Assembly (NCBI RefSeq): GCF_022271435.1
Contig: NZ_JAFIQY010000065.1
Coordinates: 1 to 34,756 of the forward strand
DNA: 34,756 nucleotides
Source: Streptomyces monomycini
Lineage (GTDB): Bacteria > Actinomycetota > Actinomycetes > Streptomycetales > Streptomycetaceae
Direction of reading: 5' to 3'
A program made the translations under genes and the position numbers. A model generated the notes under the pieces. The model made no database searches. It was not told the DNA's origin and was given only the letters and a program-made list of their open reading frames with translations. Position 1 is the first letter of the stretch. The number at the start of each line of letters is the position of its first letter. Positions 8,007-17,712 of the stretch are shown piece by piece.

Positions 8007-8061
8007 CCGTCAGCAGTTCACGGCGGATCGGTCCGGGCGGCCGTTCCGTCAGCAGTTCACG
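8007..8061 (-). repeat. Duplicated gene end (16-bp direct repeat, 39-bp period)
   Basis: CCGTCAGCAGTTCACG occurs at 8046-8061, where it encodes the end of the lamin-tail gene (Val-Asn-Cys-stop), and again at 8007-8022. The 39-bp period is 13 codons, so the second copy is in frame: reading through the first TGA would give twelve residues and then Val-Asn-Cys-stop again. Confidence 0.85.
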
Positions 8062-8507
8062 AAGGCCCGGCGCGCGTTGTTGTAGCCGCAGCTGTCGACG
8101 CGCGCGCCGGACGGCTTCTTGAGGGTCGCGGTGTCCTTGGTGTTGTTCCACACGTAGGCGCGGCTGTTCTGGTAGCGGTGGGCCGCCGTGTCGCGCCCCT
8201 TGCCGGTGTGCACCGTCACGGTCTTCCCCGCCCCCAGGCTGTACGTGCCGAAGGTGTACGTGTGCCGGGAAGCGTCGGTCAGTTTCCAGCCCTTGAGGCT
8301 GACGGCGCGCGAGGTGGAGTTCTTGATCTGCACCCACTCGGCGTTGAGGCTGGCGTTGGAGCCGTTGTCGTTGCCGGGGCTGTTGTAGTAGATCTTCGTC
8401 AGGTGCACGGACCCGGCGGCGGACGCCGGTGCCGCCGTGACGAGTCCTCCGACCGTGGTGGCTATCGCGAGTGCGGCTGCGGCGGCCGCCTTGGTGTGAT
8501 GACGCAT
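8049..8507 (-). CDS. Secreted lamin-tail-domain protein
   Basis: A 152-residue exported protein. Residues 1-30 are a Sec signal peptide (basic MRHHTK, Ala-rich core, cleavage near ASA-AGS). The rest is a single lamin tail domain, an Ig-like beta fold often found in secreted bacterial proteins and nucleases: it begins VHLTKIYYNSPG and has NAEWVQIKN, LKGWKLTD and a C-terminal two-cysteine segment (CGYNN...FVNC) that could form a disulfide. ATG at 8507 has a strong GAGGGGGG ribosome site. No catalytic domain is present, so it may be a surface-binding or structural protein; its target is unknown. The last codons and stop are duplicated just downstream. Confidence 0.88.
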   Translation of the reverse strand: MRHHTKAAAAAALAIATTVGGLVTAAPASAAGSVHLTKIYYNSPGNDNGSNASLNAEWVQIKNSTSRAVSLKGWKLTDASRHTYTFGTYSLGAGKTVTVHTGKGRDTAAHRYQNSRAYVWNNTKDTATLKKPSGARVDSCGYNNARRAFVNC

Positions 8508-8742
8508 GGTCCCCCCTCGGGACAGTGCGCGCCGGTCGGGCCGTGGCCGGTGGGGCGACGGTCTCCCTCGGGGCGCGCGGCCAACGATGCGCGCACTGTA
8601 CGGGGCCGTGGGGGCGCGGGCGCACGGAGGGCGCATACGTGACGTACGCATATGCCCGTACGTACAGGGGAGGCCCCGCGGTGCACCCGCCGGACCTCCC
8701 CGAACGCGCCGGAGCGGTGGGACCGCCCCTCAGGACAGCCGG

Positions 8743-9747
8743 TCAGACGTCCACGGCGTCTTTGGCATCTTCCTTCGTCCCGGCGGCCTCCGCGTTCGCG
8801 CGGGCCTGCTTCTTCGAGGCCCGCAGACTCGTGATCGTCGTGACGACGAGGACGGCGCAGATCACGCCGAGCGAGACCGGGATGCTGATCTCCGGAACAC
8901 TCACACCCGACTCGTGCAGGGCGTGCAGCACCAGCTTCACGCCGATGAACCCGAGGATGATCGACAGGCCGTAGGAGAGGTGCACCAGCTTCTTCAGCAG
9001 ACCGCCGATGAGGAAGTACAGCTGCCGCAGGCCCATCAGGGCGAAGGCGTTGGCGGTGAAGACGATGTACGGGTCCTGGGTGAGGCCGAAGATCGCGGGG
9101 ATCGAGTCCAGCGCGAACAGGACGTCGGTGGTGCCGATCGCCAGCATGACGATCAGCATCGGCGTCATCAGGCGCTTGCCGTTCTCGACGACGAACAGCT
9201 TGGTGCCGTGGTACTTGTCGGTCGACGGGAACCGCTTCTCGACCATCTTCAGGAAGCGGTTCTCCTCGAACTCCTCGTCCTGCTCCTCCGCACGGGCCTC
9301 CTTGATCAGCTTCCAGGCCGTCCAGATGAGGAACGCGCCGAAGATGTAGAAGACCCACGAGAAGTTGGCGATGATCGCGGCGCCCGCGCCGATGAACCCG
9401 GCGCGCAGCACGAGCGCTATCAGCACACCGACCATCAGCACCCGCTGCTGGTAGATCGTCGGCACCGCGAACTTCGCCATGATCAGGACGAAGACGAAGA
9501 GGTTGTCGACGCTCAGCGACTTCTCGGTGATGAAGCCCGCGAAGAACTCGCCGGCCGGCTGCCCGCCGCCGAAGACGAACAGCCCGAGTCCGAAGAGCGC
9601 GGCCAGAGCGACCCACACGGCGGTCCAGACACCGGCCTCCTTGAGGGAGACCTCGTGGGGTTTTCGGCCGCCGATGAAGAAATCGGCGGTGATCAGGGCG
9701 CACAGACCGATGATGGTCAGCACCCACAGGGTCAGGGAAACGTCCAC
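8743..9747 (-). CDS. terC: TerC/Alx-family integral membrane protein, probable Mn2+ exporter
   Basis: A 334-residue polytopic membrane protein of the TerC family. Members export Mn2+ or are linked to tellurite and metal stress. The sequence alternates about seven to nine hydrophobic segments with an acidic cytoplasmic loop (EARAEEQDEEFEENR). It has the family motifs FITEKSLSVDNLFVF and IGTTDVLFALDSIPA, whose Asp and Glu residues lie in membrane segments. A charged Ala/Lys-rich tail follows the last helix. GTG at 9747 is chosen because it has a GGAGGAG ribosome site and gives the usual VDVSLTLWVL start; a GTG at 9774 has no such site. A probable Mn2+ riboswitch precedes it, which strongly supports manganese export over tellurite resistance. 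Confidence 0.93.
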   Translation of the reverse strand: MDVSLTLWVLTIIGLCALITADFFIGGRKPHEVSLKEAGVWTAVWVALAALFGLGLFVFGGGQPAGEFFAGFITEKSLSVDNLFVFVLIMAKFAVPTIYQQRVLMVGVLIALVLRAGFIGAGAAIIANFSWVFYIFGAFLIWTAWKLIKEARAEEQDEEFEENRFLKMVEKRFPSTDKYHGTKLFVVENGKRLMTPMLIVMLAIGTTDVLFALDSIPAIFGLTQDPYIVFTANAFALMGLRQLYFLIGGLLKKLVHLSYGLSIILGFIGVKLVLHALHESGVSVPEISIPVSLGVICAVLVVTTITSLRASKKQARANAEAAGTKEDAKDAVDV

Positions 9748-9751
9748 TGCT

Positions 9752-9916
9752 CCTCCGGCAGAGTCGTACGGCACTAACAGCGTCGTCGCTGCCGGAGGTC
9801 TCTTCCACCCGAGAGCGCTGGTGCCGCGCTCCCCGAGACGGGCCGACGCCCCGGGATCTCGTCAGTGGTGCGATCCGTGATGACGGGGACGTCGCGCAGG
9901 AATACTCCCCTCCGCA
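9752..9916 (-). promoter_or_regulatory. yybP-ykoY-type Mn2+ riboswitch with SD-sequestering switch
   Basis: The leader RNA of terC contains the yybP-ykoY hallmarks. The 5' P1 strand runs into GGGGAGTA (9903-9910), a CGUCA-type element lies at 9881-9885, and the 3' junction AAGAGACC (9797-9804) leads into the 3' P1 strand. P1 pairs 9909-9914 with 9793-9798 and can extend by two pairs past a bulge. Inner stems include CGACG-CCCC/GGGG-CGTCG and GAGCGC/GCGCTC (9826-9831 with 9813-9818). The 3' P1 strand CCTCCGGCAG (9789-9798) is also perfectly complementary to CTGCCGGAGG (9752-9761), which contains the terC ribosome site. Metal binding should stabilise P1 and free the ribosome site, so Mn2+ would turn translation on. 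The class assignment rests on remembered consensus, not a covariance search. Confidence 0.75.
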
Positions 9917-9921
9917 CCACA

Positions 9922-9950
9922 AGAGTAAAGGAAGGGCAATGAATAGTAAA
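9922..9950 (-). promoter_or_regulatory. Promoter of the terC riboswitch transcript
   Basis: On the minus strand TTTACT (9945-9950) and TACTCT (9922-9927) are separated by exactly 17 nt, a good housekeeping-sigma promoter. Initiation would fall a few bases before the P1 stem of the riboswitch. terC is therefore transcribed independently of the terD-type genes upstream. The stretch 9951-10109 holds only GC-rich CCGGGG repeats. Confidence 0.7.
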
Positions 9951-10109
9951 GAGTTGGGTAAATGCGCTGGTCAGGTTGGGTTGCGGAGGGGGTGGCGGGT
10001 GGGGGCAAGGGCTTGACCGTGGGTGCGGCGGGGGCGCGGACAGGGCATGAGATCGCGCACTTCCCCGGATTCCCCGGGTCCCCCGGTTTTGCCGCCTGCC
10101 CCGGTGTGG

Positions 10110-12302
10110 TCAGCGCTCGCGGGTCCGGCTGTGGCCCTGCGACCGGCGGGCCTCCGCCAGGTCGCCCAGGACCTTGCGGAGCACCCGGCTGCCGTCCGGC
10201 ACGCGCGACGGCTCGTACGTCCAGGCGTGCCCGACCCAGGGGTCGGCGAGGTGGGCGTCCGGCACCGGCGTCACGCGCAGCAGGGAACGCCACAGCGGGT
10301 CCAGCACCGGCCCGTACTCCCGGGCCTCGGACCGGTCGGCGACCATCAGCAGGTGCACGCCGACCGACGGGCCCTCGTCCGCCAGGTAGCGGAGCTGGTT
10401 GACGGCGCGGTCGTCGAAACCGTGCGGGAAGTCGTGGACGATCAGCAGCTGCTCGGCGGTGTCCAGGTCCGGTGGCAGGGCTTCCGCGGCCTGGTTGCGG
10501 ACCGCCATCTGTACGAGGTCCACGCGCCGGGTCAGTTCGCCGAGCACCGCGGTCACGCCCTGCGCGCCGGTGGCCGGAGGCTCGCGGAGCGCGCCCGTCT
10601 CCAGCAGCGGCGCCAGAGCGGGCGCCGCCGAGCCGGCCGGGTCGATGACGTGGACGGTGAGTTCGCCGACCGGGTGGGCGGCCAGCAGGCGGGCGGCGAG
10701 CGTGACGGCCGTGTCGACCGCCCGGCGCCGCACCTCGGCCGCGTCGAGCGGCTCGGTCCCGTCCGGGCCGCCGCCCAGACCGTCGAGCCCTTCGAGGCCG
10801 TCGAGGTCGAAGGCGCTCCCGAACGCGCCGTCGGCCGTCTCCGCGCCGGTGAACGTCTCCGGACGCCCGCTGTCGATCCACAGACCGCGGTTCATCGGCA
10901 GCCGTACCAGCATGGGAATGCGCAGGTCGGGGCATTCCGGCAGACGCAGATCACCGAGCCGCACCGCCGTCGGGTACTCCTCCGGCGGCCGGTAGCCCTG
11001 CCAGACGGGGCTGCTCCAGGCGGCGAAGGCCGGGGGCAGGGCGGGCTCGACCACCTCGGCTTCGGCGGTGAGCTGGGCGAGATCGCGGTCGAGCACTTCG
11101 CGGGCCTGGGCCGCGAGGCGGGCGTGCTTGTCGTGCGCGGCGGCACGCGCCGCTTCGGCGGCCGCTCCCATGCGGTTGCGGGGGTCGGCGTTGACGGCGT
11201 CCAGTTCCTTCGCCAGGCGGGACTGGGCGAAGTCCATGGCGCTGCGGTAGGCGGCGACCGTCCGCGACAGGTCCTCGAACATGCCCCAGACCTGGTTGTA
11301 GAGCCGCTCTTCCGGGGTCCGGCCGGCGGCGTCACCGGCTACCGGACCGGCGGGGCGCGCCTCGCCGGGCGGGGCTGCGGTGGGGGTGGAGGCAGGGGGC
11401 GAGGCAGGTGCGGGTGCGGGTGTGGCGGGTGTGGGAGATGGTGCCGCTGGGGCGCCTTGGCGGGGCTGCGGGGGCGAGGTACGGCGTTTCGGGTGCCGGT
11501 AGTCGACGGGGCCGGGTGAGGCGGCTGAAATGGGCGGCACGGCAGGGTCGGACGAGGCAGCGGAGTCGGACGGTGCGGTGGGATCGGACGGCGCGGCAGG
11601 GTCGCGTGGTGCGGCGGGGCCGGGTGGTGCGGCGGGGCCGGGTGGTGCGGCGGGGCCGGGTGAGGCGGCGGGGCCGGGTGAGGCGGCGGGGTGGCGCGAT
11701 GAGCTGGCGCCGGGCGACGCGGTGGGGACCGGTACCGAACGCGCGTGGCCGCTGCGTACCGCTTCCTGGATCTCCGAGGCCAGTCCCGTGCCCGTGGCCT
11801 GCGGCAGGCCCTGATCCTGGAGCAGCGCGGCGAGCCCGCCCGCGTACCCCTGCCCGATGGCCCGTACCTTCCAGGCGCCCTGCCTGCGGTACAGCTCCAC
11901 CGCCACGACGGCGGTCTCGGCGTCGAGGTCGACGAGCGTGTAGCTGGCCAGCTCCGTACCGTCCAGGCCCGTGACGGCGACGAACGGTGCCGCCGCCGCG
12001 CCGAAGACCGCCGGGCCGCCGATGCCGACGGGCAGCGCGAGCAGCACGCTCACCCGGTGCACGGCCGCGGGCAGCGCGTCCAGGTCCACCGCGATCCGGT
12101 GCTCGGCGGCGGCCTGCCGGGGCACCTCGACGCCGTCGCGACGCGGCGCGCCCGGGTGGGCCACCGCTTCGGCGCCCGCGAGACCACCCCGCTCGTCGGC
12201 GAGCGTCACCCCCGCGACGACGGGCCCGCCCGCCGCGATCCTGATCTCCACACGCGTCCGGTCCAGTGGGTGGTTCTGCCCTCGGACAAGCTCGGCCGTC
12301 AT
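10110..12302 (-). CDS. TerD-domain protein fused to a P-loop-less FtsK-like domain
   Basis: A 730-residue multidomain protein. Residues 1-165 form a TerD-type beta-sandwich, but the acidic calcium-binding GDN/GDDE cluster of TerD is missing. Residues 190-330 are a Pro/Ala/Ser linker with a hexapeptide repeat (PGPAAP and variants, about 204-255). Residues 330-420 are strongly helical and charged. Residues 440-690 resemble an FtsK/SpoIIIE-type ATPase: a strand-helix segment ending LLAAHPVGELTVHVIDPAGS, an RR-containing helix, and LLIVHDFPHGFDDRAVNQL in the Walker B position. No G-x4-GK-S/T Walker A motif is seen, so ATP binding is doubtful. ATG at 12302 follows a GGGGGAA ribosome site. The gene lies 56 bp after terD on the same strand and is likely co-transcribed. 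A role in a Ter stress complex at the membrane or on DNA is inference. Confidence 0.85.
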   Translation of the reverse strand: MTAELVRGQNHPLDRTRVEIRIAAGGPVVAGVTLADERGGLAGAEAVAHPGAPRRDGVEVPRQAAAEHRIAVDLDALPAAVHRVSVLLALPVGIGGPAVFGAAAAPFVAVTGLDGTELASYTLVDLDAETAVVAVELYRRQGAWKVRAIGQGYAGGLAALLQDQGLPQATGTGLASEIQEAVRSGHARSVPVPTASPGASSSRHPAASPGPAASPGPAAPPGPAAPPGPAAPRDPAAPSDPTAPSDSAASSDPAVPPISAASPGPVDYRHPKRRTSPPQPRQGAPAAPSPTPATPAPAPASPPASTPTAAPPGEARPAGPVAGDAAGRTPEERLYNQVWGMFEDLSRTVAAYRSAMDFAQSRLAKELDAVNADPRNRMGAAAEAARAAAHDKHARLAAQAREVLDRDLAQLTAEAEVVEPALPPAFAAWSSPVWQGYRPPEEYPTAVRLGDLRLPECPDLRIPMLVRLPMNRGLWIDSGRPETFTGAETADGAFGSAFDLDGLEGLDGLGGGPDGTEPLDAAEVRRRAVDTAVTLAARLLAAHPVGELTVHVIDPAGSAAPALAPLLETGALREPPATGAQGVTAVLGELTRRVDLVQMAVRNQAAEALPPDLDTAEQLLIVHDFPHGFDDRAVNQLRYLADEGPSVGVHLLMVADRSEAREYGPVLDPLWRSLLRVTPVPDAHLADPWVGHAWTYEPSRVPDGSRVLRKVLGDLAEARRSQGHSRTRER
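11547..11693 (-). repeat. 18-bp tandem repeats coding a PGPAAP linker
   Basis: About eight imperfect copies of an 18-bp unit (GGTGCGGCGGGGCCGGGT and variants on the plus strand) encode a hexapeptide repeat. The middle copies are nearly identical and the outer ones have diverged to PAAPSD/PTAPSD. The period is a multiple of three, so copy changes would only alter linker length. Confidence 0.85.
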
Positions 12303-12358
12303 CGTCGTTCCCCCGGAATGTCGTGCGCCCCGTGCTCGCCGACGGGGCTGGTGCGTGC

Positions 12359-12937
12359 TTACAGGTACGGCAGGATCGCCGGGACGACGTCCTTGAACGT
12401 ACGGCCTTCGGACGGTTCGCCGATCGCGGTCATCTGCCAGCCGCTGCCGGAACGGTGCACCTTGCTCATGATCTGCGCGGTGTAGTCACCGCCGCCGGTG
12501 AGGGTGTAGCGGGCGAGTTCCTGGCCGGTGGTCTCGTCGACCAGGCGGCAGAACGCGTCCTGCACCTCGGCGAAGGTCTGTCCGGTGAAGGAGTTCACGG
12601 TGAAGACGATCTGGTCGATGTGCACCGGCACCCGCGACAGGTCGACGAGGATCGCCTCGTCGTCCCCGCCCTGGCCCGCGCCGCCGACCACGTTGTCGCC
12701 GGTGTGCCGCACCGACCCGTCGTCACTGATCAGGTGCTGGAAGAAGACGACGTCCATCGGCTGCTTGTCGGCGAACAGCACCGCCGAGGCGTCGAGGTCG
12801 ATCTCCCGGGTGCGCGATCCGAACAGGCCGCGGCGGGGCGCCGAACGCCAGCCCAGCCCCATCCGTACCGCGGTCAGCGTCCCCCCGTCGGACTTCGCCA
12901 GGCTGATGCCCTGCCCCTTGGACAAGTTGACCGACAC
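12359..12937 (-). CDS. terD: TerD-family tellurium resistance / stress protein
   Basis: A 192-residue stand-alone TerD protein of the usual family length. It begins VSVNLSKGQGISLAK, followed by DLDASAVLF and the Ca2+-binding GDNVVGGAGQGGDDE. It ends with the conserved RTFKDVVPAILPYL-type tail. TerD proteins are cytoplasmic calcium-binding beta-sandwich proteins tied to tellurite, oxidative and phage stress, and to differentiation in Streptomyces. The biochemical role is not settled. GTG at 12937 follows a GAGGGGAC ribosome site. It is the first gene of a probable terD - terD/FtsK-like unit, with terC further downstream under separate control. Confidence 0.94.
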   Translation of the reverse strand: MSVNLSKGQGISLAKSDGGTLTAVRMGLGWRSAPRRGLFGSRTREIDLDASAVLFADKQPMDVVFFQHLISDDGSVRHTGDNVVGGAGQGGDDEAILVDLSRVPVHIDQIVFTVNSFTGQTFAEVQDAFCRLVDETTGQELARYTLTGGGDYTAQIMSKVHRSGSGWQMTAIGEPSEGRTFKDVVPAILPYL

Positions 12938-13408
12938 GTGCCGTCCCCTCTCGCTCTGTTCTCCCCGTCGCCGCCTCCCCGACGGCTTCCCCCGACCCTA
13001 TGCACGGCCCGCCCCCGGCACGCACCTGCCCCGCGCTTTGTGGCGTTCCTGCAACACAGCCCGCCTCTTTCGGGTAGCGCCGGGCGATCCCTCTCCCAAC
13101 GGCGCGGGGACAAGCCCGGGCCGTACGGCAGCAACGGGCCGAGCACCCCGCCGCCACCCGGCCGGGGCGAGCCGATCTGCCGTACGCCGACGAGCCGGAA
13201 CCGCCACATGACGACAGGCGGCAACCGCCGTACGCCCGGCCACCCGACCAAACCCGCCAGCCCGGCCACCCGACCGACCCCGTCAGCCCGGCCGCCCCGT
13301 CACCGGGAGCACCCCTTCGGCGAAGTCGCCCCCTCACCGACCAGCCTCTCGCCGATTCCCCCCGCCAATCGCCTCCTCGCCGATACCCCGTCTCGCGCCC
13401 TCGCCCCC
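12938..13408. other. Intergenic region between terD and uvrB with 26-bp repeats
   Basis: No convincing gene. It holds about 2.5 copies of a 26-bp unit starting GCCCGGCCACCCGACC (13234, 13260 and a degraded copy at 13286) and a looser CTCGCCGAT-CCCC repeat near 13345-13390. The terD promoter must lie at the left end; a weak TAGGGT (minus strand, 12995-13000) is the only -10 candidate I see. No strong hairpin marks the uvrB end. Confidence 0.5.
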
Positions 13409-15538
<2,130 letters not shown>

Positions 15539-16037
15539 GGAACCAACCGTACGACTCCCCACTGACAACCGGCCGGAAAACGCTCCGACCAGCGGTTCCG
15601 CCGACGGACGGCGGTGGGCGGCGTCCGGCGGGGCCGGGCCGCGGCGGACACAAGCCCAGAACCGGCCAGCGGGGCCGGGCGGGCCTTTCCCCGGCCCGCG
15701 GGCGTGGCGGCCGGGGCTTCGCACTCCGGGCCGGGCCCGGCACGTACGGATATTGCGCGCCGGGTGAGGGGATCACGGGACCGAGGCCTTCAAACACGGA
15801 GCACAGGACACTTCTCGTTCAATTTCTGTCCATCAGACGCCTGTCTTCCGGTACATCCCGGCTGCGACTCTCTGCGCGTCCGACCTCGGATCCACCGTGT
15901 TCCCCGTAGGGGTTCCGGCTCCGCTCCCGGCCGACCGAAGCCGGGACGGCGGCCGCGTACCCGGCTCCGACCGGCCCGCCAGGGCCCGGCCCCGGTCCCG
16001 GCACGCGTCCGCCTCCACGCCGTCACTAGGAGTCCGT
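15539..16037. other. Divergent uvrB/glpQ intergenic region
   Basis: This 499-bp non-coding stretch contains the uvrB promoter at its left end and the glpQ control region (see the PHO-box-like site at 15817-15849). The small open frames here are GC-bias artefacts. The segment 15780-15850 is noticeably richer in A and T than its surroundings, which marks it as the likely promoter area. Confidence 0.6.
15817..15849 (+). promoter_or_regulatory. Possible PHO box (PhoP site) upstream of glpQ
   Basis: Three adjacent 11-nt units read GTTCAATTTCT, GTCCATCAGAC and GCCTGTCTTCC. Streptomyces PhoP sites are 11-nt direct repeats that begin GTTCACC, so the first two units fit at 4-5 of 7 key positions. The site lies about 190 bp before the glpQ ATG. 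glpQ-type genes in Streptomyces are known to belong to the phosphate regulon. The match is partial, so this is a candidate only. Confidence 0.4.
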
Positions 16038-16919
16038 ATGCGTATCCGTCCTGTCGCCGCTGTCGCCGGTGCGCTCGTGGGCCTGGCCGCGTCCCTGCTC
16101 CCCGCCACCGGCGCGCAGGCCGCCGACGGGCACCGCGGAGTGGAGGTCGTCGCCCACCGGGGCGCCTCCGCCTACGCGCCCGAGAACACCCTCGCCGCCG
16201 TCGACGCGGCCGCCGACCTCGGGGTCGCGTGGGTGGAGAACGACGTCCAGCGCACCAAGGATGGCGAGCTGGTCGTCGTGCACGACACGTCGCTCGCCCG
16301 GACGACCGACGCCGAGCAGGTCTTCCCGGGCCGTGCGCCCTGGAACGTCGCCGACTTCACGCTCGCGGAGATCGAGCAGTTGGACGCCGGCAGCTGGTTC
16401 GGCCCGAAGTTCGCCGGCGAGCGGGTGCCGACGCTGGAGGACTACATGGACGCGGTCGAGGACAACGGCCAGAAGCTGCTGATGGAGATCAAGGCGCCCG
16501 AGCTCTACCCCGGTATCGAGCGGCAGATCCTCAAGGAGCTGCGCGAGGACGGCTGGCTGGACCGCCACCACGTCAAGCACCGGCTGATCGTGCAGAGCTT
16601 CAACGCCGGCTCGGTGAAAAAGGTGCACAGCCTGCGCCCCGACGTCAAGACGGGCTTCCTCGGCACGCCCGCCGTCGCCGAGCTGCCCAAGTACGCGGCC
16701 TTCTCCGACCAGATCAACCCCCAGTACAAGTCCATCGACGCCGGTTATGTCGCGGCCGTGCACAAGATCAAGGGACCGCATGGCCGGCCGCTGGAGGTCT
16801 TCACCTGGACCGTCGATGACGCCGCCGGCGCGGTCAAGGCCGCCGGACAGGGCGTGAACGGCATCATCAGCAACAAGCCGGACGTCGTCCGGAACGCCCT
16901 GGAGGGCGAGGACCGCTAG
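16038..16919 (+). CDS. glpQ: Secreted glycerophosphodiester phosphodiesterase
   Basis: A 293-residue exported enzyme that hydrolyses glycerophosphodiesters to glycerol-3-phosphate and an alcohol, a way to scavenge phosphate from phospholipid or teichoic-acid debris. Residues 1-28 are a signal peptide (MRIR start, hydrophobic core, cleavage near AQA-AD). The GDPD TIM-barrel shows catalytic HRGASAYAPENT (His40, Arg41, Glu49), metal ligands Glu67 and Asp69 in VENDV, His82 in VVHD, the Lys in MEIKAPE, and the closing FTWTVDD and GIISNKPD motifs. ATG at 16038 has an ideal AGGAG ribosome site 5 nt upstream. A PHO-box-like site lies upstream and a hairpin terminator follows. From gene order it probably corresponds to the second glpQ of model Streptomyces. 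Confidence 0.93.
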   Translation: MRIRPVAAVAGALVGLAASLLPATGAQAADGHRGVEVVAHRGASAYAPENTLAAVDAAADLGVAWVENDVQRTKDGELVVVHDTSLARTTDAEQVFPGRAPWNVADFTLAEIEQLDAGSWFGPKFAGERVPTLEDYMDAVEDNGQKLLMEIKAPELYPGIERQILKELREDGWLDRHHVKHRLIVQSFNAGSVKKVHSLRPDVKTGFLGTPAVAELPKYAAFSDQINPQYKSIDAGYVAAVHKIKGPHGRPLEVFTWTVDDAAGAVKAAGQGVNGIISNKPDVVRNALEGEDR

Positions 16920-16969
16920 GGCGTACCTGCTGGCTGTTGGGCGGTGGCCGGCCCCGGTGCCGCTGTCGG

Positions 16970-17001
16970 CAACGTCCCTGGACCCGGTTCCGGGGGCGTT
17001 G
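16970..17001 (+). terminator. Hairpin terminator after glpQ
   Basis: CAACGTCCCTGGA (16970-16982) pairs with TTCCGGGGGCGTTG (16988-17001) through a 13-bp-class stem with wobble pairs and a short CCCGG loop, about 50 nt past the glpQ stop and just before ogt. No T-run follows. Confidence 0.75.
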
Positions 17002-17027
17002 TCAGTGGCAGGCCATAGGCTGATGCC

Positions 17028-17579
17028 GTGATGAACGCAGAGCGTGATCAGCAGGCCGACTGGGCCTGGCGCGTGCTGGACACCCCCATCGGCCCGCTGC
17101 TGCTCGCGGCGACCCGCGAAGGGCTGGCGCTGGTCGGATTCCACGCGGACGAGCGCACCACCCGCCGCGCCCTGGACCGTCTCCGGCAGGCGTTCGGCCG
17201 CGAACCGCTCCCGGAGATACCCCACCTGGCCACGGCGGCCGACGAGCTGACCCGGTATTTCGACGGCGGTCTGCACACCTTCACCGTCCCGTTGGACTGG
17301 TCCCTGTCCGCGGGCTTCAACGAGCGGGTGCTGCGGGCACTGGCCGCCGGCGTCGCGTACGGCACGGTGGTCGGCTACCAGGATCTCGCCGACCGGGTCG
17401 GTGAACCGGGCGCCGCCCGTGCGGTGGGCGCGGCCATGGGCTCCAACCCGCTCCCGGTCGTCGTGCCCTGCCACCGGGTGGTGGCCAGTGACGGCGGCAT
17501 CGGGGGTTTCGGCGGTGGCCTGGAGACCAAACGCCGGCTGCTGGCTCTGGAGGGCGTCCTCCCGCAGCCTCTCTTCTGA
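17028..17579 (+). CDS. ogt: Methylated-DNA--[protein]-cysteine S-methyltransferase
   Basis: A 183-residue suicide DNA repair protein that transfers the alkyl group from O6-alkylguanine (or O4-alkylthymine) to its own cysteine. The active site PCHRV is complete, with Cys148. The preceding GTVVGYQDLADRVGEPGAARAVGAAM is the DNA-binding helix-turn-helix with the arginine finger, and the N-terminal domain lacks the Ada zinc site. The start is GTG at 17028, or the adjacent ATG at 17031. A -10 TAGGCT (17016-17021) ends 6 nt before the GTG and there is no ribosome site, so the mRNA is probably leaderless. It sits near uvrB but is transcribed separately after the glpQ terminator. Confidence 0.95.
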   Translation: MMNAERDQQADWAWRVLDTPIGPLLLAATREGLALVGFHADERTTRRALDRLRQAFGREPLPEIPHLATAADELTRYFDGGLHTFTVPLDWSLSAGFNERVLRALAAGVAYGTVVGYQDLADRVGEPGAARAVGAAMGSNPLPVVVPCHRVVASDGGIGGFGGGLETKRRLLALEGVLPQPLF

Positions 17580-17712
17580 CGGACGGAGGCCGGGCCCCTC
17601 GGTCCCGTACCGCTGCCCTTCACCGGTCACGCCGACGGCCTCGCGCCCCGGTTCCCTCGGCCCCGCGCCCACCGTCCTCTCGCTCCGCCCGAACGAAAGA
17701 CGCGCATCTGCC

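Noticed and set aside
12874..13269. 131-codon minus-strand frame upstream of terD
   Set aside because: Overlaps the terD start, has no ribosome site and a Gly/Arg-rich random composition.
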